Source: Bacteroidota bacterium
Lineage (GTDB): Bacteria > Bacteroidota > Bacteroidia > Chitinophagales > Chitinophagaceae
Length of the DNA: 40,824 nt
Direction of reading: 5' to 3'
Assembly (NCBI GenBank): GCA_947487525.1
Contig: CANKWR010000010.1
Coordinates: 1-40,824, forward strand
Positions within the stretch are counted from its first letter, which is position 1. Each line of letters opens with the position of its first letter. Below the pieces are notes generated by a model. It searched no databases. It saw only the letters and a list, made by a program, of their open reading frames with translations, and was not told where the DNA came from. Shown piece by piece: positions 6,423 to 14,479 of this stretch. The translations under genes and the position numbers were made by a program.

Positions 6423-7910
6423 TTATGCAATGTCTAAGCTTTTTAAATAATTGTTTGCTTTTTCTAAATGTGCTGTTTGTTTTTCAGCACTCATTTTATC
6501 AAATGTACCCACCAACATACCTAGCCTTGGGTTTTTTAAAAAGAAGGAACGATGTTCATGCATGAACCTCCAAAATAATCCATCCCAAATGCCCTGCCAT
6601 TCTCCTTTTTCGTAGTCACTCATTTTCATGAGGTAATTGCTTCCACTTATATAGGGCTTTGTAGTCATTAAGCCTCCATCGGCAAACTGGGTCATTCCAT
6701 ATACATTAGGTACCATAACCCAATCATAGGCATCAATAAACATTTCCATAAACCATTTGTACACTTCATTAGGATCAAATTCACACAATTGCATGAAATT
6801 GCCCAATACCATAAGCCTTTCAATATGATGGCAATATCCTGTTTTCAAAATTTTGTGAATGGTACTGTCAATGGGGGGAATGCCGGTGGTTCCCTTCCAA
6901 AAACTTTCCGGAATTTTTCTGGTAAACTTCCAGTAGTTGGTGGTCCGCTGCTTTGTTCCTTCGCGCTCGTACACAATTTTAATAAACTCTCTCCATCCCA
7001 TTATTTGTCTAATAAAACCTTCCAATGAGTTTAATGGAATATTTTTTTCTTTACCTATTATAAGGGCCTTATTGATGATTTGCTCCGGCGTGAGTAATCC
7101 AATATTCAACATGGGGCTTAACACAGCATGGTGTAAAACTGTTTCCTTAGTGACAATAGCGTCTTCATAAATACCAAATTTCTCAAACCTATTAGATAAA
7201 AATTCATCAAGCCAATCCTCGGCATCCTTAAATGTGGTGGCAAATAAATGAGGGCCATTGAGTGCTCCATAATTATCGGGAAAATTTTGTTGTACATAAC
7301 TATGTGCTTCTTGTATGTATTCATTTTCCTTGGGCAGTGGCAAATTGGGCACCACTTCTTTCTTCGGGAACTTGGATCTATTTTCGGCATCATATGTCCA
7401 TTTTCCGCCAATGGGTTTTCCGTCTTTCTCTATTAATATTTTTCGCTGCTTTCTTTGCCAAGTATAAAAATCAGTTTGAAAATAGGTTTTTCTTTTATCA
7501 AAAAAATCAGCAACCGATGAAGTGGTGTTTAAAAAATTGGGACTGTCCAACACCTGCAGTGAAATTTTAAATTTTTCACATGCAGTAACAATTCTTTTCA
7601 TTAACCAATTGTCAATGACTGCATAAATATGAATTTCAGTTACACCCTTATTGGCTAAATCCTCAATTAACAAGGCGCAATTACTATGCTGATGCGCAGC
7701 ATCAATGTATTGAACTTCTAGCCCCTGATTTAATAAATACTGCTTATAAAATTGCATACTTGCCCGATGCAGCACTAATTTTTGTTGATGAAATGAGTAT
7801 TGATTAAAATAAAGGCCTTCCTCCACCAAGTACACCGGGCGATTTTGTTGAACAATAGCATTGTTTTTATAAAGCTGGTGCGGAAATAAGAGCGAAACTG
7901 ATTTTGACAT
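6423..7910 (-). CDS. Photolyase/cryptochrome-related protein (PF04244 type) without Fe-S cysteines
   Basis: A 495-residue protein of the deoxyribodipyrimidine photolyase-related family, whose characterised members (PhrB of Agrobacterium) are (6-4) photolyases with FAD and a [4Fe-4S] cluster. Typical segments are SLLFPHQLY at the N terminus, GGKWTYDAENR, FIRQIMGWREFI, YCHHIERLMVLGNF (His-His of the active site) and a Trp/Tyr-rich FAD region (DAYDWVMVPNVYGM, FADGGLM). The region after MSDY (residue 430 onward), where PhrB carries a Cys-x2-Cys and a later Cys, reads EKGEWQGIWDGLFWRF and has no Cys at all. FAD binding is expected; the cluster is not. It is first gene of a two-gene unit with the flavin reductase. 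Repair activity versus a photoreceptor role is undecided. Confidence 0.9.
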   Translation of the reverse strand: MSKSVSLLFPHQLYKNNAIVQQNRPVYLVEEGLYFNQYSFHQQKLVLHRASMQFYKQYLLNQGLEVQYIDAAHQHSNCALLIEDLANKGVTEIHIYAVIDNWLMKRIVTACEKFKISLQVLDSPNFLNTTSSVADFFDKRKTYFQTDFYTWQRKQRKILIEKDGKPIGGKWTYDAENRSKFPKKEVVPNLPLPKENEYIQEAHSYVQQNFPDNYGALNGPHLFATTFKDAEDWLDEFLSNRFEKFGIYEDAIVTKETVLHHAVLSPMLNIGLLTPEQIINKALIIGKEKNIPLNSLEGFIRQIMGWREFIKIVYEREGTKQRTTNYWKFTRKIPESFWKGTTGIPPIDSTIHKILKTGYCHHIERLMVLGNFMQLCEFDPNEVYKWFMEMFIDAYDWVMVPNVYGMTQFADGGLMTTKPYISGSNYLMKMSDYEKGEWQGIWDGLFWRFMHEHRSFFLKNPRLGMLVGTFDKMSAEKQTAHLEKANNYLKSLDIA

Positions 7911-8074
7911 GGATCTAAGCTGGTATTGGCTTTATAAACAATATTTATAGCGAATTGTTTATGGGTAAGTCCGCTACTTATGTTCGTTAACCGTGTAGAA
8001 CCCCAAATTTCTTAGCAAGTATTCTAATACTTAAGATATTTTAATTATTTTGCATATAACTACCTATAGGTGTT

Positions 8075-8845
8075 ATGAAATATTCGATTCGTCTTTTTTG
8101 CTATCTCGTTTTTTTATTTTCTTGTTCTAAAGAAACCAATAGCTCCTTAGCACAAGCTACCCCCAACACCAACATTTCCTTATTGCCCACAACCAGTAAG
8201 GGCTACGTTATTAATCATACTTACTATGCTTTGTCCTATAGCGAGGCCAACAGACAGGCTGAGTGGGTGTTTTATCATTTAACGCCTGCATTAATTAATG
8301 GGACACAAACAAGAACGGATGATTTTAGAGTGGATCCATTGGTGAAAAACAATCCAGTCAAATCTACCGACTATACGGGAAGTGGGTATGATAGAGGGCA
8401 TCTTTGTCCTGCTGCAGACATGACCTTGAATTTAAATGCGATGAGTGAGACTTTTTTTATGTCCAATATGTCGCCCCAGGCCCCTAGCTTTAACAGAGGC
8501 ATTTGGTCCACCCTTGAAGACAGAGTTAGAACATGGGCCTTAGAGAAAAATGGTGTTTATGTTGCTACGGGTCCAATTTTAAACAATAGCTGCGGGGCCA
8601 TTAACAATGGAACAATTGCTGTACCCTGTGCTTATTACAAAATCATTTACAAGGACAATGGCATAGAGCAAATGGCAATTGCATTGATGCTTAATAACCA
8701 AGGGAGCAGTGCCAATTTAAAAACTTTTGTTTGCACCATTGATCAAGTGGAAGCATTAACAGGCATTAATTTTTTCAGTGCCCTCCCAGATAATATTGAA
8801 AACAAATTAGAATCGACTGTTGCTATTTCCAATTGGAGTTGGTAG
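8075..8845 (+). CDS. DNA/RNA non-specific endonuclease (NUC1 type), lipoprotein
   Basis: A 256-residue beta-beta-alpha-metal nuclease of the NucA/NUC1 family. The catalytic DRGH motif lies in YDRGHLCPAADM, followed by the Asn-containing MSNMSPQ and the FNRGIWSTLEDRVR helix (Asn metal ligand); the later VATGPIL segment also fits. The N terminus is a lipoprotein signal (VFLFSC, acylated Cys at about residue 17), so the enzyme is exported and probably anchored in the outer membrane, where it would degrade extracellular nucleic acid as a nutrient source. A TTATTTTG box (one mismatch) lies 23 bp upstream of the ATG. A phosphate/nucleotide salvage link with the secreted 5'-nucleotidase at 3561 is plausible but they are not in one operon. 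Confidence 0.9.
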   Translation: MKYSIRLFCYLVFLFSCSKETNSSLAQATPNTNISLLPTTSKGYVINHTYYALSYSEANRQAEWVFYHLTPALINGTQTRTDDFRVDPLVKNNPVKSTDYTGSGYDRGHLCPAADMTLNLNAMSETFFMSNMSPQAPSFNRGIWSTLEDRVRTWALEKNGVYVATGPILNNSCGAINNGTIAVPCAYYKIIYKDNGIEQMAIALMLNNQGSSANLKTFVCTIDQVEALTGINFFSALPDNIENKLESTVAISNWSW

Positions 8846-8862
8846 AAAATAAAATTTATTGA

Positions 8863-9345
8863 CTAATTATATTTTTTACTTAATTCTTCAACTCTTTTTT
8901 CAAGATATTTAATTGCAAAATTTTCTTTTCCATAAACAGTTGATAAATTTCTTACCATCTCAATAGAGGCGTTTTTTATTTCAGGATTCGAAAAATCTGA
9001 ACCAAGCATATCCCTTACTGAATTTCCAATATTGATGCCATTATTTAATTTAATCTTTCCAAAATAACCTACAATCAAAGAATCTCCCTTACTTCTATAA
9101 TTTGTATCAGTCAATAAAATGTTTACAACTCGTGACCTATAATTTGAGTCAATTTTTATTGTATCTAGTTCTTTATTTTTTTTTGAATCGTTGAAAAGGT
9201 AATTTTCAAGATCATCTATAGTTTTTATACCCTTTTTATCGAGTTCATCGAATACGGCTTCAGTATTATTTTTTTGACTACAGCTATTTAAAAATATTAA
9301 AATAAATAATATTTTTAAAAAATTTACGAAATTGAATTTATTCAT
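8863..9345 (-). CDS. Lipoprotein of unknown function
   Basis: 160 residues with a lysine-poor hydrophobic signal and a lipobox LNSC (Cys near residue 22), followed by a charged, low-complexity linker (QKNNTEAVFDELDKKG). The rest is mostly helical and Lys/Asn rich. I recognise no domain. The coding strand is markedly AT-rich compared with the neighbours, which is compatible with recent acquisition or relaxed selection. It is convergent with the NUC1 nuclease (17 bp between stops). Existence as a gene is supported by the lipobox and an uninterrupted frame; function unknown. Confidence 0.6.
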   Translation of the reverse strand: MNKFNFVNFLKILFILIFLNSCSQKNNTEAVFDELDKKGIKTIDDLENYLFNDSKKNKELDTIKIDSNYRSRVVNILLTDTNYRSKGDSLIVGYFGKIKLNNGINIGNSVRDMLGSDFSNPEIKNASIEMVRNLSTVYGKENFAIKYLEKRVEELSKKYN

Positions 9346-9400
9346 ATTTTTATAAATTTTATTATGTAGGTAAAGCCAATTTTTAATTAGCTTTCATTAA

Positions 9401-9496
9401 TTATTTTTCTGTATAATCCACCATCCACTCTACACCATACTTGTCTCTGAAGGCGCCAAAATAGCTGACCCATGGACTATCGCCTATTGGAGTTTT
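9401..9496 (-). pseudogene. C-terminal remnant of a VOC / PhnB-like gene
   Basis: Directly after the tatC stop and in the same frame, the minus strand encodes 31 more residues before a TAA. The segments TPIGDSPWVSYFGAFRDKYG and EWMVDY are the typical C terminus of PhnB-like (3-demethylubiquinone-9 3-methyltransferase-like) VOC proteins of about 130-160 residues. The rest of the VOC gene is missing, there is no start codon before the block, and tatC occupies the expected upstream position. It is best explained as a deletion scar. Confidence 0.65.
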
Positions 9497-10348
9497 CTAT
9501 TCCCAATCTGTAGCACCTTCTTCCTTAAGCTTTTGCCTTTCTACTTTCTTGCACAATAAAATACTTACTTCATAAAGTAATACCAATGGGATACTACAAA
9601 TAATGGTACTTAACATATCGGGCGGCGTAATGGCTGATACTGCAATTACAATAATTACAATGGCATGACGACGATATTTTTTCAAAAAGGCAACACTGAT
9701 TACATCAATCTTTGCCAAGAAGTACAATACCAATGGCAATTGAAATGTAATACCTGACCCAAGAATTAAGGGAACAATTGTACTAAAGTAACTTGATATG
9801 GTCCAAATATTTTGAATATTACTATCAATGGTAAAGTTGGCGAAAAAGTTTACGGTATAAGGTGCCACTACAAAATACCCAAATAAAATACCCAAAAAAA
9901 ACAGGGTAGACACCCAAAATATTACACCCTTGGTTCTTTTTAACTCATTTGTTTTTAGGGCTGGTTTTATAAATTTCCAGAATTGCCAAAACACATAAGG
10001 GAAGGCAACAATTAAACCCCCAATAATTAATACGTTTACATAAACGCCAAATTGTCCAGAAACAGAACTGCTTTGCATGTTGACCTTGATTTCGCTTAAG
10101 CACATCATATTACCCAAGGATAACTTTTGTCCTAATTTGCATAAATAGGTATAAGTGGGAAAATCAGAATGGGTTGGTCCCATCAATATTTTTTGTACAA
10201 TAAATTCATTGAATATATGCACCACAATAGCGCCTAAAATAATGGCAATGACAGAACGAAACAAATGCTTTCTGAGCTCATCAATATGCTCAATAAAAGA
10301 CATTTCAGCTCTTGGCGCTCCATTAGATTTTTTAGAAAAAAGGCCCAT
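9497..10348 (-). CDS. tatC: Sec-independent translocase subunit TatC
   Basis: A 283-residue inner-membrane protein with six predicted membrane segments and the TatC signature. The N-terminal MSFIEHIDELRKHLFRS motif (FxxHLxELRxR type) that binds the twin-arginine signal is present, as are PYVFWQFWKFIKPALK and the conserved FxLPL-like FQLPLVLYF. The cytoplasmic tail ends DWE. TatC is the receptor of the twin-arginine pathway exporting folded cofactor proteins. It lies 90 bp downstream of tatA, but with an intrinsic terminator between them. No tatB is present, as usual in Bacteroidota, where TatA does both jobs. Confidence 0.95.
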   Translation of the reverse strand: MGLFSKKSNGAPRAEMSFIEHIDELRKHLFRSVIAIILGAIVVHIFNEFIVQKILMGPTHSDFPTYTYLCKLGQKLSLGNMMCLSEIKVNMQSSSVSGQFGVYVNVLIIGGLIVAFPYVFWQFWKFIKPALKTNELKRTKGVIFWVSTLFFLGILFGYFVVAPYTVNFFANFTIDSNIQNIWTISSYFSTIVPLILGSGITFQLPLVLYFLAKIDVISVAFLKKYRRHAIVIIVIAVSAITPPDMLSTIICSIPLVLLYEVSILLCKKVERQKLKEEGATDWE

Positions 10349-10380
10349 TATATTATAGAAAAATTTGCGTGATACTGGTT

Positions 10381-10416
10381 AATAAAAATAAAACCCCGCA
10401 GCGAGTCACTGCGAGG
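10381..10416 (-). terminator. Terminator or attenuator between tatA and tatC
   Basis: On the minus strand: stem CCTCGCAG/CTGCGGGG (one G-T pair, positions 10416-10394) followed by TTTTATTTTTATT. On the plus strand the stem contains a C-A mismatch, so the structure is oriented for the minus strand. It stands after the tatA stop and before the tatC start. Confidence 0.75.
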
Positions 10417-10438
10417 TTTTTACAATACGATTAACTAA

Positions 10439-10651
10439 TTATGGATTAGTTGAATTGGTTTTATTAGAATTGGAACCTGGTTCATCGTTAATATGTCCGT
10501 CAATTTCTCTTTTCACGTTATCCTTTGCGTCCTTAAACTCACGGATACCTTTACCCAAGCCACGCATTAGTTCAGGGATTTTTTTACCACCGAACATCAA
10601 TAAAACAATCAACAAAATCAATATAATATGTTGTCCTGAAAATATGTCCAT
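10439..10651 (-). CDS. tatA: Twin-arginine translocase subunit TatA/TatE
   Basis: A 70-residue protein of TatA architecture: one N-terminal membrane helix ([14 protein letters not shown]), a FGGKKIPEL hinge (the FG-x2-KLP-type motif), an amphipathic helix ([14 protein letters not shown]) and a polar tail rich in Asn and Ser. TatA oligomers form the protein-conducting pore of the twin-arginine pathway with TatC. A near-consensus -7 box (TACCTTTA on the minus strand, 10678-10671) lies 20 bp before the ATG. The terminator downstream implies that tatA can be made in excess of tatC. Confidence 0.93.
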   Translation of the reverse strand: MDIFSGQHIILILLIVLLMFGGKKIPELMRGLGKGIREFKDAKDNVKREIDGHINDEPGSNSNKTNSTNP

Positions 10652-10799
10652 AAAATTGTGTTTTAGAACATAAAGGTAGTTAAAATTTACAATCCAAAGG
10701 AAATTAAAAGAGAGGGAAATTTGGCTGAATCACCCTGTTTTTCACCATTTTAAGCCTAAATTGTATCGTTTTTTGGAAAAATTGCACAATAACCGACAG

Positions 10800-10952
10800 C
10801 TAATGCCCTTCGGTATATTCTTTAAAATTATTTAATATCATTTGCCAGCCCATTTGTTGCATTTCTTCGGGATTCTGTTGCTCTGGTTCAAATTGCTCAG
10901 TGACGAGAGTGGTTTCACTAAAAGCTAATCGTTTTAGCACTTTGGAATCCAT
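10800..10952 (-). pseudogene. C-terminal remnant of an AHSA1 / SRPBCC-domain gene
   Basis: A 50-codon open frame on the minus strand ends with residues typical of the AHSA1 (activator of Hsp90 ATPase homologue) domain: TLVTEQFEPEQQNPEEMQQ and then GWQMILNNFKEYTE. Full-length family members have about 130-160 residues; here the frame is closed upstream by a TGA 21 bp before the first ATG and the N-terminal strands are absent. This is the only content I can identify in the 403-bp gap between tatA and the gene ending at 11077, apart from the terminator at 11025. The ATG at 10952 is probably only an internal Met. Confidence 0.6.
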
Positions 10953-11024
10953 TTGTAAAGTACTGGATTGTCAACCTGCTGATATTTTAGAGTTTATTAA
11001 TTAATAAGCTATGCATTTATCAAT

Positions 11025-11060
11025 AAAAAAAGTGAATGCTTATAACATTCACTTTTTTTT
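11025..11060 (-). terminator. Terminator after the lipoprotein gene ending at 11077
   Basis: Perfect stem AGTGAATG/CATTCACT with a 7-nt loop, flanked by A7 and T8 so that both strands have a U-tract. It lies 17 bp beyond the minus-strand stop. Confidence 0.85.
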
Positions 11061-11076
11061 AAGCTATAATTTAAAT

Positions 11077-11913
11077 TTATTTTTCAGTTAAACCTTTAGT
11101 GAATCTTTGTGTATGTTTTAATATTTCACTATTGTAAGAAGCATCATTCATACAATCTTTTTGTGCGTCTTTTTGCTCATTCATTTTATTTAATTTCTCA
11201 AGTAATGAAGTATAGTCACTAAGAACCGCAGTATTGCTAGGATCTTTCATGTACTTTTTATACACTATAAGATATTCGTCAACAAATTCACCATATTCCT
11301 TTGCAAAAGTGCCACAATCAGTTGTCCCGCTTCTTGATTCTGAATCTGTATTAGCTGAACTACTTGTTGATTCTGTTTTAGTTTCTTCAGGTTTATCTTC
11401 AAGTTTTGAAGTAGCATTGAATTTTTTAACTTTGTCTGCCTCTTTCTCTGGATTATATCCACCAGTAATTACTTGAAATTTAATTGATTCTTCCCCTTTG
11501 CCATCTTTTAAAATAGCTACTATTTTAGGGTCAACACCGTATGTTGCAAGATGAAATTCTGAAATGGTTGTTATTGCATTCCCCTTTTCATCCAACATAG
11601 TAATTGTAATTTTTGGAATTTTATTTTCTAATTTATTGGCTGGTATTGCCTTTTTTGCTTTTATTTTAATACTGACATATGCATTATAATCTTCCTTATC
11701 TCCCCATGGTTCAGTAGTTATATCATATTCACTATCTACAATTTCTATGTAGTCTTTTAAATCACCTGAAATTTCAACTTTTTCAGGTTTGATTTTCCCA
11801 ATTTTCGTTGAGGGGACTCTTTTTTTCTTACTACCGCAACTTTCAAGCGTAATGGTTGTTGCACTCAAGGCTAAAACCAAAAAAAGCCAGATTGAATTTC
11901 TTAAGGTTCTCAT
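11077..11913 (-). CDS. Lipoprotein of unknown function with a Cys-bounded C-terminal helix region
   Basis: 278 residues with a lipoprotein signal (lipobox TLESC, Cys near residue 26, then GSKKKR). Residues about 45-155 look beta-rich (YIEIVDSEYDI, AYVSIKIKAKKAIP, PKITITMLDEKGNAI) like an extracellular Ig/DUF-type domain. A Ser/Thr/Glu-rich linker (ETKTESTSSSANTDSESRSG) follows. The last 80 residues form helices opened by CGTFAKEYGEFVDEYLIVYK and containing a second Cys (KDC), resembling a small helical DUF in other Bacteroidota lipoproteins (weak memory match to DUF6591). No enzyme motif is seen. It is divergent from the HEXXH gene, 84 bp between starts. Confidence 0.65.
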   Translation of the reverse strand: MRTLRNSIWLFLVLALSATTITLESCGSKKKRVPSTKIGKIKPEKVEISGDLKDYIEIVDSEYDITTEPWGDKEDYNAYVSIKIKAKKAIPANKLENKIPKITITMLDEKGNAITTISEFHLATYGVDPKIVAILKDGKGEESIKFQVITGGYNPEKEADKVKKFNATSKLEDKPEETKTESTSSSANTDSESRSGTTDCGTFAKEYGEFVDEYLIVYKKYMKDPSNTAVLSDYTSLLEKLNKMNEQKDAQKDCMNDASYNSEILKHTQRFTKGLTEK

Positions 11914-11997
11914 AAAATTTTGTTTTGTTTATTAAATATAACAAAATATATATATGAATTAGGAGATATTCTAACTATTTTTATTAAAATTCCAATA

Positions 11998-12957
11998 ATG
12001 AACCCTATCAAATACATTGTAACCCTAGTTTCCTGTTTTTGTTTACATACTGCTTTTGCCCAGTATGACACAAAGGATTGGATTATCCGAAAAACACAAA
12101 TGTATTCCCCTAGCTCAGCTACCCTTTTAAATTTATATGATAGAATTCCAAGTCGCTTATCCGTTGATTTGGGAGGTAGTGTCGTGTCTACTTCAAAAAA
12201 TGGAGACACTTATGAATATTTAGAACTCGAAACTTATGAAAGTGCATTGCATAGTATGTCCACCAATGTGCATGAAATTGGCCACGGATATGGAGGTGTA
12301 ATGTATTTCCAAGAAGCCAATAGGGCTGTCAATGGAGCAAGAATTAATTTTCGCAATATTAATCAAGGATTTTACCAAAGTCCTCAGGAATACTTTTGGA
12401 TTGAAATTGAAAAAGCCTACATTTTTCCTTCCCGAAAATTAACAGGAACGATTCCTGGTGACCTGAGAACTTTTCGTTTTAATACCTATATCGATGGCAA
12501 TAGTTCAACTCAGCAACATGGTGTTATTGGATTACTCGACGAAATGAATGCCTATTATTTAGGTTCTAAATTTAATTATGAAATGTTTCCAGTTTATAAG
12601 GAATTATATGGACCAAAATATTTAGATAAATGGGTTATGAAAACATCAAGTAGCATGACTGCTTACTTTGAGTTTGATTTTTTTGTAAAAGAGTATCTTT
12701 TATATGCAAAAAATTATCAGCCTCAAACGTATAACTACCTAAAAAATAATACTGCTTTTAAAAGTACTTATCAAAAAATACACAATAAATTTAAGCAAGT
12801 TGCTGACCAATACGAGGCAAAAGTGAATAGAGAAAAAACAATTGCTTCCTTTAATTACGACTCTCCTTTTCATAACGAAGATTACGATCGTTTGGTAAGT
12901 AGGTTAAATTCAGGGATATACCGTTCTATTGAATATGATTTCTTGGATTCTTATTAA
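11998..12957 (+). CDS. Secreted HEXXH putative zinc metallopeptidase, family unknown
   Basis: A 319-residue protein with signal peptide (MNPIKYIVTLVSCFCLHTAFAQ). It holds a zinc-peptidase signature at residues 92-97: H92-E-I-G-H96-G, preceded by LHSMSTNV. A candidate third ligand is E182 in GLLDEMNAYYLGSKF, a helix resembling the second conserved helix of gluzincins (Glu followed by a small residue and Tyr). Other parts are rich in Tyr, Phe and Asn and do not match a family I can name. The start chosen is ATG 11998, which puts the signal peptide at the N terminus; an upstream TTG start at 11920 would add 26 unconvincing residues. TATTTTTA, one mismatch from the -7 consensus, lies close upstream. 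Peptidase activity is inference. Confidence 0.65.
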   Translation: MNPIKYIVTLVSCFCLHTAFAQYDTKDWIIRKTQMYSPSSATLLNLYDRIPSRLSVDLGGSVVSTSKNGDTYEYLELETYESALHSMSTNVHEIGHGYGGVMYFQEANRAVNGARINFRNINQGFYQSPQEYFWIEIEKAYIFPSRKLTGTIPGDLRTFRFNTYIDGNSSTQQHGVIGLLDEMNAYYLGSKFNYEMFPVYKELYGPKYLDKWVMKTSSSMTAYFEFDFFVKEYLLYAKNYQPQTYNYLKNNTAFKSTYQKIHNKFKQVADQYEAKVNREKTIASFNYDSPFHNEDYDRLVSRLNSGIYRSIEYDFLDSY

Positions 12958-13040
12958 TTAGCTTGCTACAATAAATTTTTATACATACTCCATTTATTCT
13001 CAATCTTCAATTTTACCCGCTTGCCGTTTTTGCGTAAGCA

Positions 13041-14285
13041 TTATTTAAATCCAAATACTAGTGGAAGAATAAAAGCGATAATTCCGGTCCAAACTGCATA
13101 CACTGGCAAGTATTGGGCAATACGCTTTTCTACTTCTGTAATTGCACTTTTGTTGCGCAGTACCTGGATTAATTGATATGCTACAAGCAATAAATTGATA
13201 AATATAATCAGGTTGCCACCCAAAACGGCAACTCTATTAGGGGTGATGCCATATTCAAATAAGCGATAGCAAATTGCAGAAAGCGCAATGCTATTCACAA
13301 TAATGGTTAGAATCGACAAACCAAGCAGTACAATAGAGTGATATTTTTTATGTTTACTTTTTTCAGTTTCTGCGATTGAAAAAAAGATCAATGCCAATAC
13401 ACCTACTAATAGTGCATTATAAACTAATAATAAATTTCTGTCTTGGTACGGGTATTTTCCTTTAATAATTAAGGCACTTAAGTAAATCGTTAAATTAATG
13501 AATACTAACGGGGTAAATATTTGCGCAATAACAGGAGTTACTTTATTTATAATTTTAGGATTGTTTTCAATTAAATAGGTTGCAATTATTGGAATGGCGC
13601 CTAAGCCCCAAATAGCGATGTATTGAAAGTAAAAACTGCCAATTTTTAATCCAATCAATTCAAAAAGGCCTAAAGTAATGCCACTAAATAACATACTGGC
13701 TAAAAACATTACTACACACAAAACAATAAAGTCCCCATTGTATTTTAAAAACTGAATGCGTTTGGCAGCATTAAATACATCATTGCCCAAATAGGCAAAA
13801 CCCAACACGCACCATAAAAATAAAGGAAGATGTATATAGGCCAAACTAACAGAGGAACCCGAATTTATATTCGGCAATACATTGATATAAATAGAGGCCA
13901 ATACAAATATACTCAGGACCACTCCCTTCTTAGGATTTCCTAAATTTTGCTTTAGCATAAAAAAGGCAGCTAAAAATGGGATAATAATAAAGCTCAAATT
14001 TTTTGAAAAGAAAATATCTGCATTTACACCAGGCAAATTTGAAATGTTGGCAATTAGGCCAGCAATCACTGCCAATTGAATAGCCGTCCAAAATCCCTTT
14101 TTACTATTTTGCTGAGCTGCTTGTTCAATATAATTAATACGCTCATTCCAATATTGTACAATCGGCTGCTCTTTAAATTCAGGATACAATACATTAAAGC
14201 TTTGCTCAAAACCTAGCTTATCTGATCGATACAATTTTTCAAGTATAGCGGGGTTGTTCAGGTTTTCAATGATCAAATTTTTCAT
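13041..14285 (-). CDS. Polytopic membrane protein, DUF4153-like
   Basis: 414 residues with a soluble N-terminal segment of about 70 residues followed by roughly ten to twelve hydrophobic helices. The segment EYGITPNRVAVLGGNLIIFINLL is the signature region of DUF4153 proteins, which are inner-membrane proteins of unknown function. No transporter motif is visible. The gene stands alone on the minus strand; the flanking 80-190 bp contain no clear terminator. Family call moderately sure, function unknown. Confidence 0.65.
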   Translation of the reverse strand: MKNLIIENLNNPAILEKLYRSDKLGFEQSFNVLYPEFKEQPIVQYWNERINYIEQAAQQNSKKGFWTAIQLAVIAGLIANISNLPGVNADIFFSKNLSFIIIPFLAAFFMLKQNLGNPKKGVVLSIFVLASIYINVLPNINSGSSVSLAYIHLPLFLWCVLGFAYLGNDVFNAAKRIQFLKYNGDFIVLCVVMFLASMLFSGITLGLFELIGLKIGSFYFQYIAIWGLGAIPIIATYLIENNPKIINKVTPVIAQIFTPLVFINLTIYLSALIIKGKYPYQDRNLLLVYNALLVGVLALIFFSIAETEKSKHKKYHSIVLLGLSILTIIVNSIALSAICYRLFEYGITPNRVAVLGGNLIIFINLLLVAYQLIQVLRNKSAITEVEKRIAQYLPVYAVWTGIIAFILPLVFGFK

Positions 14286-14479
14286 AGTGGTTTTAAAATA
14301 GAGATGACAAAATGGGGGGCATCATTTACATGCCAAAGCTACTGCAATAATGCAGCATATATTTGTACAAACTGCCATGTTTTATAAGTGGTAATGCTGC
14401 AGTATAAACGAGATTTTAAAGCCTATAACTGACAAGAAGGTCAGGAAAAATTATTACATTAGCCCTATAATTGAGCTTT

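Noticed and set aside
7118..7570. Several open frames of 60-100 codons on both strands inside the photolyase-like gene
   Set aside because: They are shadows of the strongly supported minus-strand gene and show no independent motif or promoter.
11910..12209. Minus-strand frame of 99 codons overlapping the start of the HEXXH gene
   Set aside because: It overlaps the divergent lipoprotein start and antisense to a signal peptide; no domain or start context.
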